Assembly (NCBI GenBank): GCA_016285355.1
Contig: JAEEQP010000007.1
Span: 1-64,000, forward strand
DNA length: 64,000 nucleotides
Origin: Bacteroidales bacterium
Lineage (GTDB): Bacteria > Bacteroidota > Bacteroidia > Bacteroidales > F082
Direction: 5' to 3'
Below are positions 17,395-25,724 of the stretch, piece by piece (the stretch's first letter is position 1; each line of letters opens with the position of its first letter). The notes below the pieces were generated by a model. It saw only the letters and a list, made by a program, of their open reading frames with translations, was not told where the DNA came from and ran no database searches. A program made the position numbers and the translations under genes.

Positions 17395-17447
17395 GTGCTT
17401 CAACTCTGCGGAATCTATAAAAAAAAAGCACTTTCCGCAGAGTTGAA
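17395..17447. repeat. 53-bp hairpin element, copy 2
   Basis: Perfect 15-bp stem: TTCAACTCTGCGGAA (17399-17413) with TTCCGCAGAGTTGAA (17433-17447). GTGC just before the stem could pair with GCAC in the loop, allowing a pseudoknot if transcribed. It lies upstream of the ATPase promoter and differs from copy 1 at three positions. Confidence 0.9.
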
Positions 17448-17502
17448 GGGGTATTTTTACAAAAACTTACTCTCATTTTCCAAGGTTTTGGAGGATTTTC
17501 CT

Positions 17503-17511
17503 TACTTTTGC
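17503..17511 (+). promoter_or_regulatory. -7 promoter element for elbB
   Basis: TACTTTTGC, 25 bases before the ATG at 17537, matches TAnnTTTGC. Confidence 0.5.
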
Positions 17512-17536
17512 TTCAAATTTCAAAATCAATTCTATC

Positions 17537-18205
17537 ATGAAAAAATTTGCAGTAATTCTATCAGGCTGCGGTCACAAGGACGGCAGCGAAATTCAGGAAG
17601 CCGTTACCCTGTTGCTCTCCATTATTCAGCATCATTGTGAATACCAATGCTTTGCACCTAACCGTCCGCAACGCGATGTTATCGACCATCTGACAGGCAA
17701 TGCCGTCAAAGAGGACCGCAACATCCTCACTGAGGCTGCCCGCATTGCGCGTGGGTGCATCATGCCCGTCGAAGATTACAAGGCCGGGGACTATGACGGA
17801 CTGCTTTTCAGTGGCGGCTTTGGCGCAGCCAAAAATCTCTGTGACTATGCCCTCAAAGGTGCTGATATGGAAGTGCAACCCGATGTGGCCCGCGCCATCA
17901 TCGAGACCCGCGAAGCCAACAAACCCATCGGTGCCATGTGTATTGCGCCTGTGATGCTCGCCAAATTGTTGCCCGGCGTGTGCGTCACTTTGGGCAACGA
18001 AGGCACGCCCGATGCCGACAATGTCCGCAAGATGGGAGCTTTCCACGTGCAGACCGAACACGGTGACGTGTGCGCCGACAACGAATTGTTGGTCTTCACT
18101 ACGCCAGCCTACATGCTTGATGCGACCATTAAGGATGTCTACGATGGGGCTTACAATCTGGTAGGTGCTATTGTTGAGACTTTGGAGGGTGACAAGCGGA
18201 AATAA
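17537..18205 (+). CDS. elbB: ElbB-type class I glutamine amidotransferase-like glyoxalase
   Basis: A 222-residue DJ-1/PfpI-superfamily protein. MKKFAVILSGCGHKDGSEIQ at the start, LLFSGGFGAAKNLCDYA in the middle and PIGAMCIAPVMLAKLL (nucleophile-elbow cysteine) match ElbB (glyoxalase, formerly linked to isoprenoid synthesis). It acts in the cytosol; glyoxalase activity is reported for E. coli ElbB and inferred here. The gene ends four bases before the convergent apbE stop. Confidence 0.88.
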   Translation: MKKFAVILSGCGHKDGSEIQEAVTLLLSIIQHHCEYQCFAPNRPQRDVIDHLTGNAVKEDRNILTEAARIARGCIMPVEDYKAGDYDGLLFSGGFGAAKNLCDYALKGADMEVQPDVARAIIETREANKPIGAMCIAPVMLAKLLPGVCVTLGNEGTPDADNVRKMGAFHVQTEHGDVCADNELLVFTTPAYMLDATIKDVYDGAYNLVGAIVETLEGDKRK

Positions 18206-18209
18206 TCGT

Positions 18210-19307
18210 TTATTCGATAATTAGTTTCTGAAACCCATCTGTTGCAAAACTCTCCAACTCGTTCTGCTCATTGACGAAGATGTAATACGCTTCCACACCG
18301 TTCATGCTCTCAATGAGCGGCAGTGAGTTTTCCATGCCCATCACCATGCAGATGGAGGCTAAGGCATCGGCCCAGACGGAGTTTTCGGCCAACACGGTCG
18401 CGCTGAGGACATTGTGTTCTACAGGATAGCCGGTTTTCGGGTCTATGCAGTGGGAATAGCGTTTGCCGTTGCGTTCAACATACTTGCGCGTGCTGCCCGA
18501 GGTGACCAAACCCTTGTCGCGCAAAGCGATGCGGGTTTGCACAACTTGTTCCGAATCCCAGTTTTCGGCAGGTTTCTCGATGCCTACAATCCAAGGTTTT
18601 CCGTCAGGTTTTTCGCCCTTGGCCATGATTTCGCCGCCTGTGTCGACCAAATAGTTTTTGATGCCCCGACTTTCCAAAAACGCGGCAATCAAATCGGAAG
18701 TGTAACCTTGGGCTATCGCGTTGAAATCCAAGGTCATGTTTGGGTTTTCTTTGATGACTTTTCCGTTTTCAATGCGAATTTTCCGATAATCCACCAATTG
18801 GCGCAAGCTATCAATGAGTTGTGGCGTGAGATTGTCGCCGTTTTTGTAGCTGAAACCCCACGCGGCCACGATGGGCGAGATGGTCGGGTCGAAATAGCCG
18901 TCGGAAAGGCATGCTGCCTTTTGTGCGATATTGAAGTTGTCAATGAAGATGGAATCAAGCGTAACCTCCTCATTCCGATTGGCTTTTGAGATGACGGAAC
19001 TGTCTACCCAAAGATTGACCGACATATCCACCGCATGGAAAATCGAGTCGATTTCACGCTGGAAATTTCGGTTTTCTTCATCGAAATAGGTGACGGCATA
19101 GTAAGAGCCTTGTGCTAAACCTTGCAGAACTACTTTTTTTGGTTGAGAACTGCAAGAAGTAAGGAGTATAAGACCACAACAAGCAAAATATATGGCTTTG
19201 TTTCGGCGGATTTGCAATCCGCCGATATTGAATATGGGGATTTCAAATCCCCCTTTCCAGACGGTCGGATTACAAATCCGACCGAACAACTGCAAAAACT
19301 TCTTCAT
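18210..19307 (-). CDS. apbE: FAD:protein FMN transferase ApbE (lipoprotein)
   Basis: Attaches FMN covalently to proteins such as Rnf/Nqr subunits in the periplasm. The lipobox LLTSC lies near residue 52. ApbE motifs follow: GSYYAVTYFD, DFNAIAQGYTSDLIAAFLES, YLVDTGGEIMAKG, then KRYSHCIDPKTGYPVEHNVL and SVWADALASICMVMG. The first ~37 residues are encoded by three palindromic repeats (19204-19283) and are probably repeat-derived. A TTG at 19217 would give a normal-length lipoprotein signal (MQIRRNKAIYFACCG) and may be the true start. The gene follows the DUF5686 gene by 31 bases. Confidence 0.9.
   Translation of the reverse strand: MKKFLQLFGRICNPTVWKGGFEIPIFNIGGLQIRRNKAIYFACCGLILLTSCSSQPKKVVLQGLAQGSYYAVTYFDEENRNFQREIDSIFHAVDMSVNLWVDSSVISKANRNEEVTLDSIFIDNFNIAQKAACLSDGYFDPTISPIVAAWGFSYKNGDNLTPQLIDSLRQLVDYRKIRIENGKVIKENPNMTLDFNAIAQGYTSDLIAAFLESRGIKNYLVDTGGEIMAKGEKPDGKPWIVGIEKPAENWDSEQVVQTRIALRDKGLVTSGSTRKYVERNGKRYSHCIDPKTGYPVEHNVLSATVLAENSVWADALASICMVMGMENSLPLIESMNGVEAYYIFVNEQNELESFATDGFQKLIIE
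19204..19283. repeat. Cluster of three GGATTT/AAATCC hairpins
   Basis: Three palindromes in a row: CGGCGGAT-ATCCGCCG (19204-19224), GGGGATTTCAAATCCCC (19236-19252) and GGTCGGATT-AATCCGACC (19263-19283). They lie inside the annotated 5' end of apbE. This type of hairpin is a dispersed intergenic repeat in Bacteroidota. Confidence 0.8.
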
Positions 19308-19338
19308 AACCCTTTAACTGTCAACTGGTAATTCTCAA

Positions 19339-21789
19339 CTACAAACTAATCGTGGCGCACCATTTCCAGGCAAAATTGTCCCAAACATTAGGCAGACTAT
19401 AAGGTCCATAGCGGTAAACAACACCTATTCCCATTTTAGTCAAAGGCGTGGCCAAGATTCCATTGATCACAAAACCGCTTTCAAAATAACCTTGTTCCAT
19501 GGTCTTGAAGTTTTTATTGGGATGGCTTTCAGCGCGTTTCATATCACCCCAGCCGATGTTGGTAATAACGGATAACTCAGGTCTAAACCAAGAAGATTGG
19601 GTCTTCCACAGCATGCCGCTAAAATTGTGGCTCAGATAAAGGGCCACGAAGCGGTCGCAGAAAAACTCGTCGAGGCGCATGGTGCTGAAACTGCCCGGGG
19701 AATAGAGCCCGAAACGGTCGTAGGTGCCGAGGATGTCAAAAGTTTCCATCACAGGACAGCTTTCCGAAGCGTAACCTGCTTGTAATAAGACTTTTGAAAC
19801 GCCCATATAACGTGTGTAGAAATTCTTTGAAACCTCAAATTTGATTCGGTCGAAGTCGTATTGTCCGCCCAAAATGGGGAAAGAATGTTGGTAGGAGAGC
19901 CAGACGATGGGGTAGAGCGTGCCCAAGGATTGTATACCGTCGGGCTTGCTCAGGAATTTCTCTTTATAGGCAAAACGGAGCTTGATTTCGGCGTTGGTAA
20001 ATTGGGCACTCTTCAGTATATCGTCAGGGGTGCAGAAGAACTGCATATCGTAGTTTTTGTGGCACGAGCTGAGGTTCAGATAGGCCTTGAAGTAGTTGGC
20101 GAAACGTGTCGCAAACTGCAATTCGGCCTTGTTTCGGCGCACATGGATGTTCTCATAAAAAGTGTATTTATATTCCGATTCCGCGAGCATACTGGCCGTC
20201 GAGAAGCCGCCAAACTCGCCTAAAGCTTCCGATTGGTTGGTGAACTGCAAGTCAAGTTCCATTTCTCGTTGCCTGTTAATCAGCCATTTGATGCCGCCGC
20301 CATAGTCGAAATATTTTGTGCGGGTCCAATAACCTGCAAAACCGTTCAGACGGATGTGGCGCGAGAGGCGGTCGTTGGTGGAGGCAGCCATTCCGAAATA
20401 GAAGCCTCTGAGGACTGAGAGTTTGACGATGTTCCCCAAGTCGAGGTCGAGGAAACCGATGGGCAGAACCGTTTCGTTCATCAATTTGTCGGTCAGGCCC
20501 AAAACGCGATTGAAGATGTCGGTGCCTTGAGTCAAAGAGTCGACGAAAATATAGGTAGCTCGAATGCGTTCGGTGAGCGAGTCGATGCGCCGGTCGTTCC
20601 AGAAGGTCTCGTCGCGGTAGGCGGCATCAGGGTCGACCAGAATCTCAATGTCGGAAAACTGTTTCTTGCTGATTTCAGGATTGATTTCAATGTCCGTCAG
20701 ATAGCTCTTTCCGATGGCCACCATGGGGAAGTCGATGCCGTCAATGTCGACCACCATGCTCGGAAATTTCAGGTTGGTGTTGAGTTGCTTCGGAAACCAT
20801 TGCCCTTCCACTTTTTGGTAAAGCTGTTGGATGGTGGCGATGAAAAGGCCTCCTTCCTCGTTGGGCGAGGCTTTCACGCTTTGCAGTGCCCAGCCGTCGC
20901 TGTTGACGGTCATCGTGCCGCGCAGTCCGTTGAAGGTGCTGCCGCGCATCGGGTGGAATGAAATCACATACAACGAGTCGCCCTGCCCGATGGGGTTGAC
21001 CGCCTCTAAAGTGAAGAAATAGCGGGTTTTGCTGCCTCGGCTAATGGGGTTGACGTAGTCGGTGCCGGTGATGTCGATGATGTCGTCATAAAAGCTGACA
21101 CTCTGCATACTGTTGACCAGATAGATGAAGGTAGGGTCTTTCATGCCGGCCACTTTGGTGCCGAGCACGTGCTGCAACTTGCGGTCGGGGGCTTTGAAAA
21201 GCACTTCCGAAGCGGTTTCCATCACCATCATGTCGCTCTTTTTCATGATGCTGTCGAAATAATGGAGGCCGTTTTTTTCATTATTGGTTTCAGCGAGTGC
21301 CTTACCGAAGTTGCTGCTGTCGATGGTGATGACCATTTGGTCGTAAATGTTGTACTTGTATGAGGCTAACGAATTGGGATTGTTGGCTTTGCGGTGTGCC
21401 ATCAAGCTGTCGATGATGCGGTGTGCGGGGTTTTCGCCTGCTTCAACAGTCACTTCACTCAAGTTGAAAGTGGTGGGTTTCAGCGCGACATTGCATTTCT
21501 TCTGATTGGGCTGTATTTCAAGGGTTTTTGTTTCGTAACCAATGTACGTAAAAGTGATTTTTGTGAGGGGACTTTGGGCAGTAATTTCAAACTTTCCGTC
21601 GATGTCGCTGATGACACCGTGTTGCCCTTCATTGATGACCACGTTAACAAACGCCAAAGGCTGACGGTTCTCCTCGTCAGTGACTTTTCCGCTGAGGGAA
21701 TAGCTTTGCGCAAACAATGGACTGGCGGCAAAACTCAGTAAAAGTAAGGATAGGAGAGGAAGAATGTATGTGCGGGAAAACGGCTTCAT
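19339..21789 (-). CDS. DUF5686 outer-membrane protein with carboxypeptidase-regulatory-like domain
   Basis: An 816-residue protein with a signal peptide (AASPLFAQ). Residues ~30-115 form a CarboxypepD_reg-like β-sandwich (YSLSGKVTDEENRQPLAFVN, VISDIDGKFEI, ITFTYIGYETKTLEI), as in the N-terminus of many Bacteroidota outer-membrane proteins. The rest is the DUF5686 region, which probably ends in a β-barrel (repeated aromatic strands after ~450). It is not a TonB-dependent receptor because the plug is missing. The start overlaps the ftsB-like stop by ATGA, so the two are coupled. Function unknown. Confidence 0.8.
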   Translation of the reverse strand: MKPFSRTYILPLLSLLLLSFAASPLFAQSYSLSGKVTDEENRQPLAFVNVVINEGQHGVISDIDGKFEITAQSPLTKITFTYIGYETKTLEIQPNQKKCNVALKPTTFNLSEVTVEAGENPAHRIIDSLMAHRKANNPNSLASYKYNIYDQMVITIDSSNFGKALAETNNEKNGLHYFDSIMKKSDMMVMETASEVLFKAPDRKLQHVLGTKVAGMKDPTFIYLVNSMQSVSFYDDIIDITGTDYVNPISRGSKTRYFFTLEAVNPIGQGDSLYVISFHPMRGSTFNGLRGTMTVNSDGWALQSVKASPNEEGGLFIATIQQLYQKVEGQWFPKQLNTNLKFPSMVVDIDGIDFPMVAIGKSYLTDIEINPEISKKQFSDIEILVDPDAAYRDETFWNDRRIDSLTERIRATYIFVDSLTQGTDIFNRVLGLTDKLMNETVLPIGFLDLDLGNIVKLSVLRGFYFGMAASTNDRLSRHIRLNGFAGYWTRTKYFDYGGGIKWLINRQREMELDLQFTNQSEALGEFGGFSTASMLAESEYKYTFYENIHVRRNKAELQFATRFANYFKAYLNLSSCHKNYDMQFFCTPDDILKSAQFTNAEIKLRFAYKEKFLSKPDGIQSLGTLYPIVWLSYQHSFPILGGQYDFDRIKFEVSKNFYTRYMGVSKVLLQAGYASESCPVMETFDILGTYDRFGLYSPGSFSTMRLDEFFCDRFVALYLSHNFSGMLWKTQSSWFRPELSVITNIGWGDMKRAESHPNKNFKTMEQGYFESGFVINGILATPLTKMGIGVVYRYGPYSLPNVWDNFAWKWCATISL

Positions 21790-22082
21790 TCTTGAGTCTC
21801 AATTAGATAGATGACTTCGTTGTCACGTTTCATCAAGTATTGCTCGCGGGCGACCTGCTCCATGGTATTGGTGTCATTTTGCAGGTCGTGAAGATACTGC
21901 TTGCTCTGCGACACCTCTTTCTCATAATACTCGATTTGTTGCTTCTGGTCTTTCAGCGACCTGTGTAGCTTGATTTGTTCAGGCAGGTTGAACTGGTCGA
22001 TAAACAGGAAAATAACCAAAAATAGCACGGTGGCGTATACAAATCGGTTGTTGAGTTTGCGAAGTATTTCCTTGAAAGTCAT
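21786..22082 (-). CDS. FtsB/DivIC-family septum formation initiator
   Basis: A 98-residue bitopic membrane protein: short basic N-terminus, one transmembrane helix (FVYATVLFLVIFLFIDQF), then a coiled coil (SLKDQKQQIEYYEKEVSQSK) and the conserved EQVAREQYLMKRDNEVIYLI ending. FtsB/DivIC proteins act in the FtsQLB divisome complex. It is first in a minus-strand operon with the DUF5686 and apbE genes and shares a divergent promoter region with ridA. Confidence 0.85.
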   Translation of the reverse strand: MTFKEILRKLNNRFVYATVLFLVIFLFIDQFNLPEQIKLHRSLKDQKQQIEYYEKEVSQSKQYLHDLQNDTNTMEQVAREQYLMKRDNEVIYLIETQE

Positions 22083-22104
22083 AATGGCATGTTGTTTTTA
22101 GGTT

Positions 22105-22132
22105 GCAAAAGTAACATTTTTCTTATTTTTGC
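22105..22132. promoter_or_regulatory. Back-to-back divergent promoters (ftsB-like / ridA)
   Basis: TACTTTTGC on the minus strand (22113-22105) and TATTTTTGC on the plus strand (22124-22132) are 10 bases apart and point away from each other. RNA polymerase could probably not occupy both at once. Confidence 0.5.
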
Positions 22133-22162
22133 GGTCAGAAATTCATTCTAAATCTCAATAAA

Positions 22163-22537
22163 ATGAAAAAAGTTATCGCAACAACAAAGGCTCCAGGAGC
22201 CATCGGACCTTACAGTCAGGCCATTGAGGCCAACGGAATGCTGTTCATTTCGGGTCAACTTCCCATCAATCCGGAAACCGGCGAAATGCCTGAGGGTGTC
22301 ACAGCCCAGACCGAGCAGAGCCTGAAAAACCTTGAAGCCATCCTCAACGAGGCGGGCTGCACCTTCGACAATGTGGTGAAATCGACCTGCTATCTTGCTG
22401 ATATGAGCTATTTTGGCGAAATGAATGCCGTGTATGGCAAATATTTCAAGGGTGACTATCCCGCTCGTGCCGCTTTTGCCGTGAAGGAACTGCCCAAGAA
22501 GGCTTTGGTCGAAATCGAAATGATTGCCGCGAAGTAA
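22163..22537 (+). CDS. ridA: RidA-family reactive intermediate (imine) deaminase
   Basis: A 124-residue protein spanning the whole RidA/YjgF family. It has APGAIGPYSQAIEANGMLFI, SGQLPINPETG, VVKSTCYLADM and the catalytic arginine in YPARAAFAV, followed by VEIEMIAAK. RidA hydrolyses 2-aminoacrylate and related imines made by PLP enzymes, protecting them from damage. It is a single gene with its own promoter at 22124; a palindromic element follows. Confidence 0.95.
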   Translation: MKKVIATTKAPGAIGPYSQAIEANGMLFISGQLPINPETGEMPEGVTAQTEQSLKNLEAILNEAGCTFDNVVKSTCYLADMSYFGEMNAVYGKYFKGDYPARAAFAVKELPKKALVEIEMIAAK

Positions 22538-22551
22538 GGTTGACTAGTATT

Positions 22552-22696
22552 GAAATCGCCCGCCTATGTCATTCCTTACATTTGCCCTCCAATAGATTGA
22601 CTACGTCGAATGCATAGCATTTCCAATCGCACAAACCTCTGCAAGGAATGACATTGGAGGTCAAAGTGAAAAGGGAATCTATAGGCGGGCGATTTC
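22552..22696. repeat. 145-bp inverted-repeat element (shared core with 63510-63640)
   Basis: Outer arms GAAATCGCCCGCCTAT (22552-22567) and its exact reverse complement (22681-22696). Inner arms TGTCATTCCTT and AAGGAATGACA are also complementary. The core ATTGACTACGTCGAATGCAT at 22596 recurs at 63587 with small changes. It fills most of the ridA to dehydrogenase gap; no gene is seen. Confidence 0.8.
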
Positions 22697-22721
22697 CGGC
22701 CAATATGAAAATTTTATTGCT

Positions 22722-23639
22722 ATGAGAATTGTTTTTTTAGAACCATTAGGTCTGAAAGTCCAGCAGATTGAAGCCGCCTGTGAAGGCCTGAAAAAAGCAG
22801 GCCACGAGGTGGTCATCTATCCCGACCGCAACGAAAACCCCGATGAGCTGAAACGCCGTGCCGAAGGCGCGGAGGTTATCATCGAGAGTAACATCCCGCT
22901 GTGCAAGGACTTTTTGGACGCTTGTCCCAACTTGAAAATGCTCTCCATCGCCTTCACTGGCTTGGACCACATCGACATGGAAGAATGCCAGCGTCGCGGC
23001 ATCATTGTGAAGAACGCGGCGGGTTACAGCACCGAGGCAGTAGCCGAGTTGGCCATCGCCATGATGATAGACGTGTATCGTAAAGTCCTTGAAAACGATG
23101 CCATTACACGTCAATGCAACCGCAAGGGCATCATGCCCGGACGCGAAATCGGAGGCAAGGCCATCGGCATCATCGGCATGGGCAATATCGGTCAGCGCGT
23201 GGCCAAGTTGGCAAATGCTTTTGGCTGCAAGGTGCTGGCGTGGAACCGCACCCCGAAACAGGTTGAAGGTGTGACTTTTGTGGACAAGGAAACCTTGTTG
23301 AAGGAATCCGACATTATCACCTTGCACATTGCCTTGAACAACGAGACCCGCGATTTCATCACGGAGAAGGATTTCGCCCTGATGAAGCCAAGCACCATAT
23401 TAATTAATACGGCGCGCGGTCCCGTCGTGAACGAAATGGCTTTGGCCGACGCCCTGAAACAAGGCAAAATTGCAGGTGCGGCCACCGACGTTTATGGCAC
23501 CGAACCGCCTTTGAAACCAGAAAATCCATTGTTTGACGCGCCCAATCTCATCATGCTGCCGCATATTGGTTTTGCTACCGAGGAGGCGTTTATTCTTCGG
23601 TTGGGCATTGTCGTCAAGAATGTGGAGCAGATGAAATGA
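22722..23639 (+). CDS. NAD-dependent D-2-hydroxyacid dehydrogenase
   Basis: A 305-residue D-isomer-specific 2-hydroxyacid dehydrogenase. It has the Rossmann motif GIIGMGNIGQRVAKLANAFG (~145-165), the substrate-binding NTARGPVVNEMALADAL with the catalytic arginine (~228), and the acid/base pair GTEPP and LPHIGFAT. Family members reduce or oxidise 2-hydroxyacids such as glycerate, lactate or phosphoglycerate; the substrate is not evident. It is slightly short for the family but complete. The TPR-AraC gene starts 16 bases after its stop and may be cotranscribed. Confidence 0.88.
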   Translation: MRIVFLEPLGLKVQQIEAACEGLKKAGHEVVIYPDRNENPDELKRRAEGAEVIIESNIPLCKDFLDACPNLKMLSIAFTGLDHIDMEECQRRGIIVKNAAGYSTEAVAELAIAMMIDVYRKVLENDAITRQCNRKGIMPGREIGGKAIGIIGMGNIGQRVAKLANAFGCKVLAWNRTPKQVEGVTFVDKETLLKESDIITLHIALNNETRDFITEKDFALMKPSTILINTARGPVVNEMALADALKQGKIAGAATDVYGTEPPLKPENPLFDAPNLIMLPHIGFATEEAFILRLGIVVKNVEQMK

Positions 23640-23655
23640 TTATAACCATTCCGAC

Positions 23656-25503
23656 ATGCGGCAAGTACGACGTTACATAGTATTCCTCGTGCTGGCAGCC
23701 TTAATGTTAGGCTGCACCGGCAGCGGCACTCATTCAGATGAGGGCAGGGGAGTAGGTCGTACTCCGCAGCCGTCGGATACGCTCTACACCATGGAGGCTG
23801 CGATGGAAGCCTTCGCCTTGGATCCGGAGCGTGCGTTGCTGATTATCGACTCGGCGGAAATCGTGGGCAACTTGTCGGATTTCGGTGCGGATTTGCTGCG
23901 TGCCAAGGTCTATTCTTGGACGTTCGAGGAGATGAATTACGATTCCGCCATCCTGATTGGCGAACGACTGATGCAACATGATTCCGTGAAAGCTGACCCA
24001 TATAGGCAAGAGGATGTCCTTGAGCTATTGATGAATGCTTGCAGGTTGAGAAAGGACTACGAGCAGGCCCTGCACTGGGCTACGCAATTGGGCGAGCTTT
24101 ATCGCAGTCAAGGCGAGGAGACGGAGGCTTTGCGCACCGAGGCCGAAATCGGGACTTTCCTCATCCGTATCGGTGAGCAGGAGGAGGGGCTGGCCAGGAT
24201 TGACACTGTCATCCAACAACTTGATGGCAAGCGGAAATTCAACGAACTCGATGCCTCGATTATCGCCCTGAAACGCAAAGCTGAGATTTGCATCGAAAAG
24301 AGACTTTATGCCGACGTGATACCAGCCGCCCAGCACATGCTCGACCATCTTGACGATTACGAGCAGCATCCTGCCGACTATCACGATGGCAACATCCGCG
24401 AACCCTCTGACGACGAGCGTCCTACCTATATTGATTTCTACCGTGGCAAGGCATACGCCTATTTGGCAGCAGTGTATGCTAGTTTAGAGTATAGTGTTGA
24501 GAGTGAGGAGTGGGCTGACGCACGTCGCCAAGCTCGTGAATATCTTGCCCTCTACGACCAGACGATTGCCAGTCAGAACATCACAGGCCGTTTCATGATA
24601 TCCTCAACTTTGAGGAAGCTCGAAGAATACGACCGTGTGTTGGTCATCTACGACGAGGTGGAGAGGGAATTGGGTACCGATACGCTGAACGCAAACTATG
24701 TCGAGATACTCCGAGGCCGTGCCGAGGCAGCGGATGCGCAAGGTCGCCGTGCCGAAGCCAAAGGCTACTGGAAACAATATGCCGCACTTAACGAGCTGCT
24801 CACCGAGCATCTGCTACAAGGCAAGGCCCATCTCTATGCTGCCCGCTTCCATGCCCAGGAGCAGCAGCGTGAGATTGAGCAACAACGAGAGGCCACGCGC
24901 CGCGCCGTCGCGTCACGAACGGTTATCGGCTTCATCGGTCTGCTGATATTTCTCTTCGCCCTCTATGCCGTCGGCCAGTGGCGCAAAATGCAACGCCACA
25001 ACCGCATCCTCGCCCAGCAGATTACCGAGACCGTGGAATACAAGGAGAAATACAAGAAATTGAAACGCTCCGCTGAAGCCACTACCAAAAAGGAAGATAT
25101 TTCGCTTTCAACCCCTAACTCCAAACCGACAACTGATAACCCCAAACTACCAACTGATAACTCCTCTGACGCCGACCTTTTCGCCTATCTCCGCGACCTC
25201 ATCGAGCGCGAGCAATTGTTTCTCAACCCCCAATTTGAACGCCAGACGCTCATCAACCGCACAGGCCTTTCGAAGGAGCGTATCGGTGCCGCCTTTGCCC
25301 AAGGCAGCGGCCACGAGCGTCTCACCACCCTCGTCCGCGAGATGCGCTTGGACTACGCCGTGCGTCTGATGAACGAGCAGCCCGAGCTAACTATTGAGCA
25401 AGTATGTCAGGCCAGCGGTTTTGCCAATGCCGACACCTTCACCCGCAACTTCAGGGCCAAGTTTGGCATGACACCTACGGCCTATCGTGGAACTTTGGGA
25501 TAA
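23656..25503 (+). CDS. Membrane TPR lipoprotein with cytoplasmic AraC-type HTH
   Basis: Probable one-component membrane regulator, 615 residues. Order: lipoprotein-type signal (VLAALMLGC), ~380 residues of TPR-like repeats, a transmembrane helix (VIGFIGLLIFLFALYAVGQW, ~425), a coiled coil and Ser/Thr/Pro linker, then an AraC-type HTH (~520-615) with LTIEQVCQASGFANADTFTR and FRAKFGMTPTAYR. A periplasmic sensor would thus control a DNA-binding tail. Six phased direct repeats (25509-25650) follow its stop and precede the surface-protein operon, its likely target. Confidence 0.8.
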   Translation: MRQVRRYIVFLVLAALMLGCTGSGTHSDEGRGVGRTPQPSDTLYTMEAAMEAFALDPERALLIIDSAEIVGNLSDFGADLLRAKVYSWTFEEMNYDSAILIGERLMQHDSVKADPYRQEDVLELLMNACRLRKDYEQALHWATQLGELYRSQGEETEALRTEAEIGTFLIRIGEQEEGLARIDTVIQQLDGKRKFNELDASIIALKRKAEICIEKRLYADVIPAAQHMLDHLDDYEQHPADYHDGNIREPSDDERPTYIDFYRGKAYAYLAAVYASLEYSVESEEWADARRQAREYLALYDQTIASQNITGRFMISSTLRKLEEYDRVLVIYDEVERELGTDTLNANYVEILRGRAEAADAQGRRAEAKGYWKQYAALNELLTEHLLQGKAHLYAARFHAQEQQREIEQQREATRRAVASRTVIGFIGLLIFLFALYAVGQWRKMQRHNRILAQQITETVEYKEKYKKLKRSAEATTKKEDISLSTPNSKPTTDNPKLPTDNSSDADLFAYLRDLIEREQLFLNPQFERQTLINRTGLSKERIGAAFAQGSGHERLTTLVREMRLDYAVRLMNEQPELTIEQVCQASGFANADTFTRNFRAKFGMTPTAYRGTLG

Positions 25504-25508
25504 ACCCC

Positions 25509-25650
25509 ATCCGACATCTTGTCTTTTCCATCCGAAAATTTGTCTGAAACCATCCGACATCTCGTCTTTTTCACGTTTTATTTTGTTTGATTTCATCCGA
25601 CATCTTGTCTTTTGTCCGACCATTTGTCTGAAATTGTCCGACCATTTGTC
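25509..25650 (+). promoter_or_regulatory. Array of six phased 15-bp direct repeats (probable AraC-type operator)
   Basis: Sites at 25509, 25530, 25552, 25595, 25614 and 25636 follow RTCCGAnnATnTYGTC closely; for example ATCCGACATCTTGTC twice and GTCCGACCATTTGTC twice. Spacings are 21, 22, 43, 19 and 22, i.e. about two helical turns, so all sites face one side of the DNA. This resembles AraC half-sites, which are spaced ~21 bp. The gene just upstream encodes an AraC-type protein. The downstream promoter at 25680 lacks a -33 element, as expected for an activated promoter. Confidence 0.75.
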
Positions 25651-25679
25651 CGAGCCTAATGCGCAGTAAATCTTTGTTG

Positions 25680-25688
25680 TACTTTTGC
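25680..25688 (+). promoter_or_regulatory. -7 promoter element of the surface-protein operon
   Basis: TACTTTTGC matches TAnnTTTGC and lies 30 bases after the last direct repeat and 36 bases before the ATG at 25725. No TTTG-like -33 element is found at the right distance. Confidence 0.55.
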
Positions 25689-25724
25689 CGCCTCAAACAA
25701 CAAACAACAAATCTAATTAATCAA

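Noticed and set aside
25509..25650. Six repeats as a possible CRISPR remnant
   Set aside because: Units of 15 bases at ~21-base steps leave spacers of 4-8 bases (28 at the one gap). The phasing and AraC neighbour fit operator sites better.
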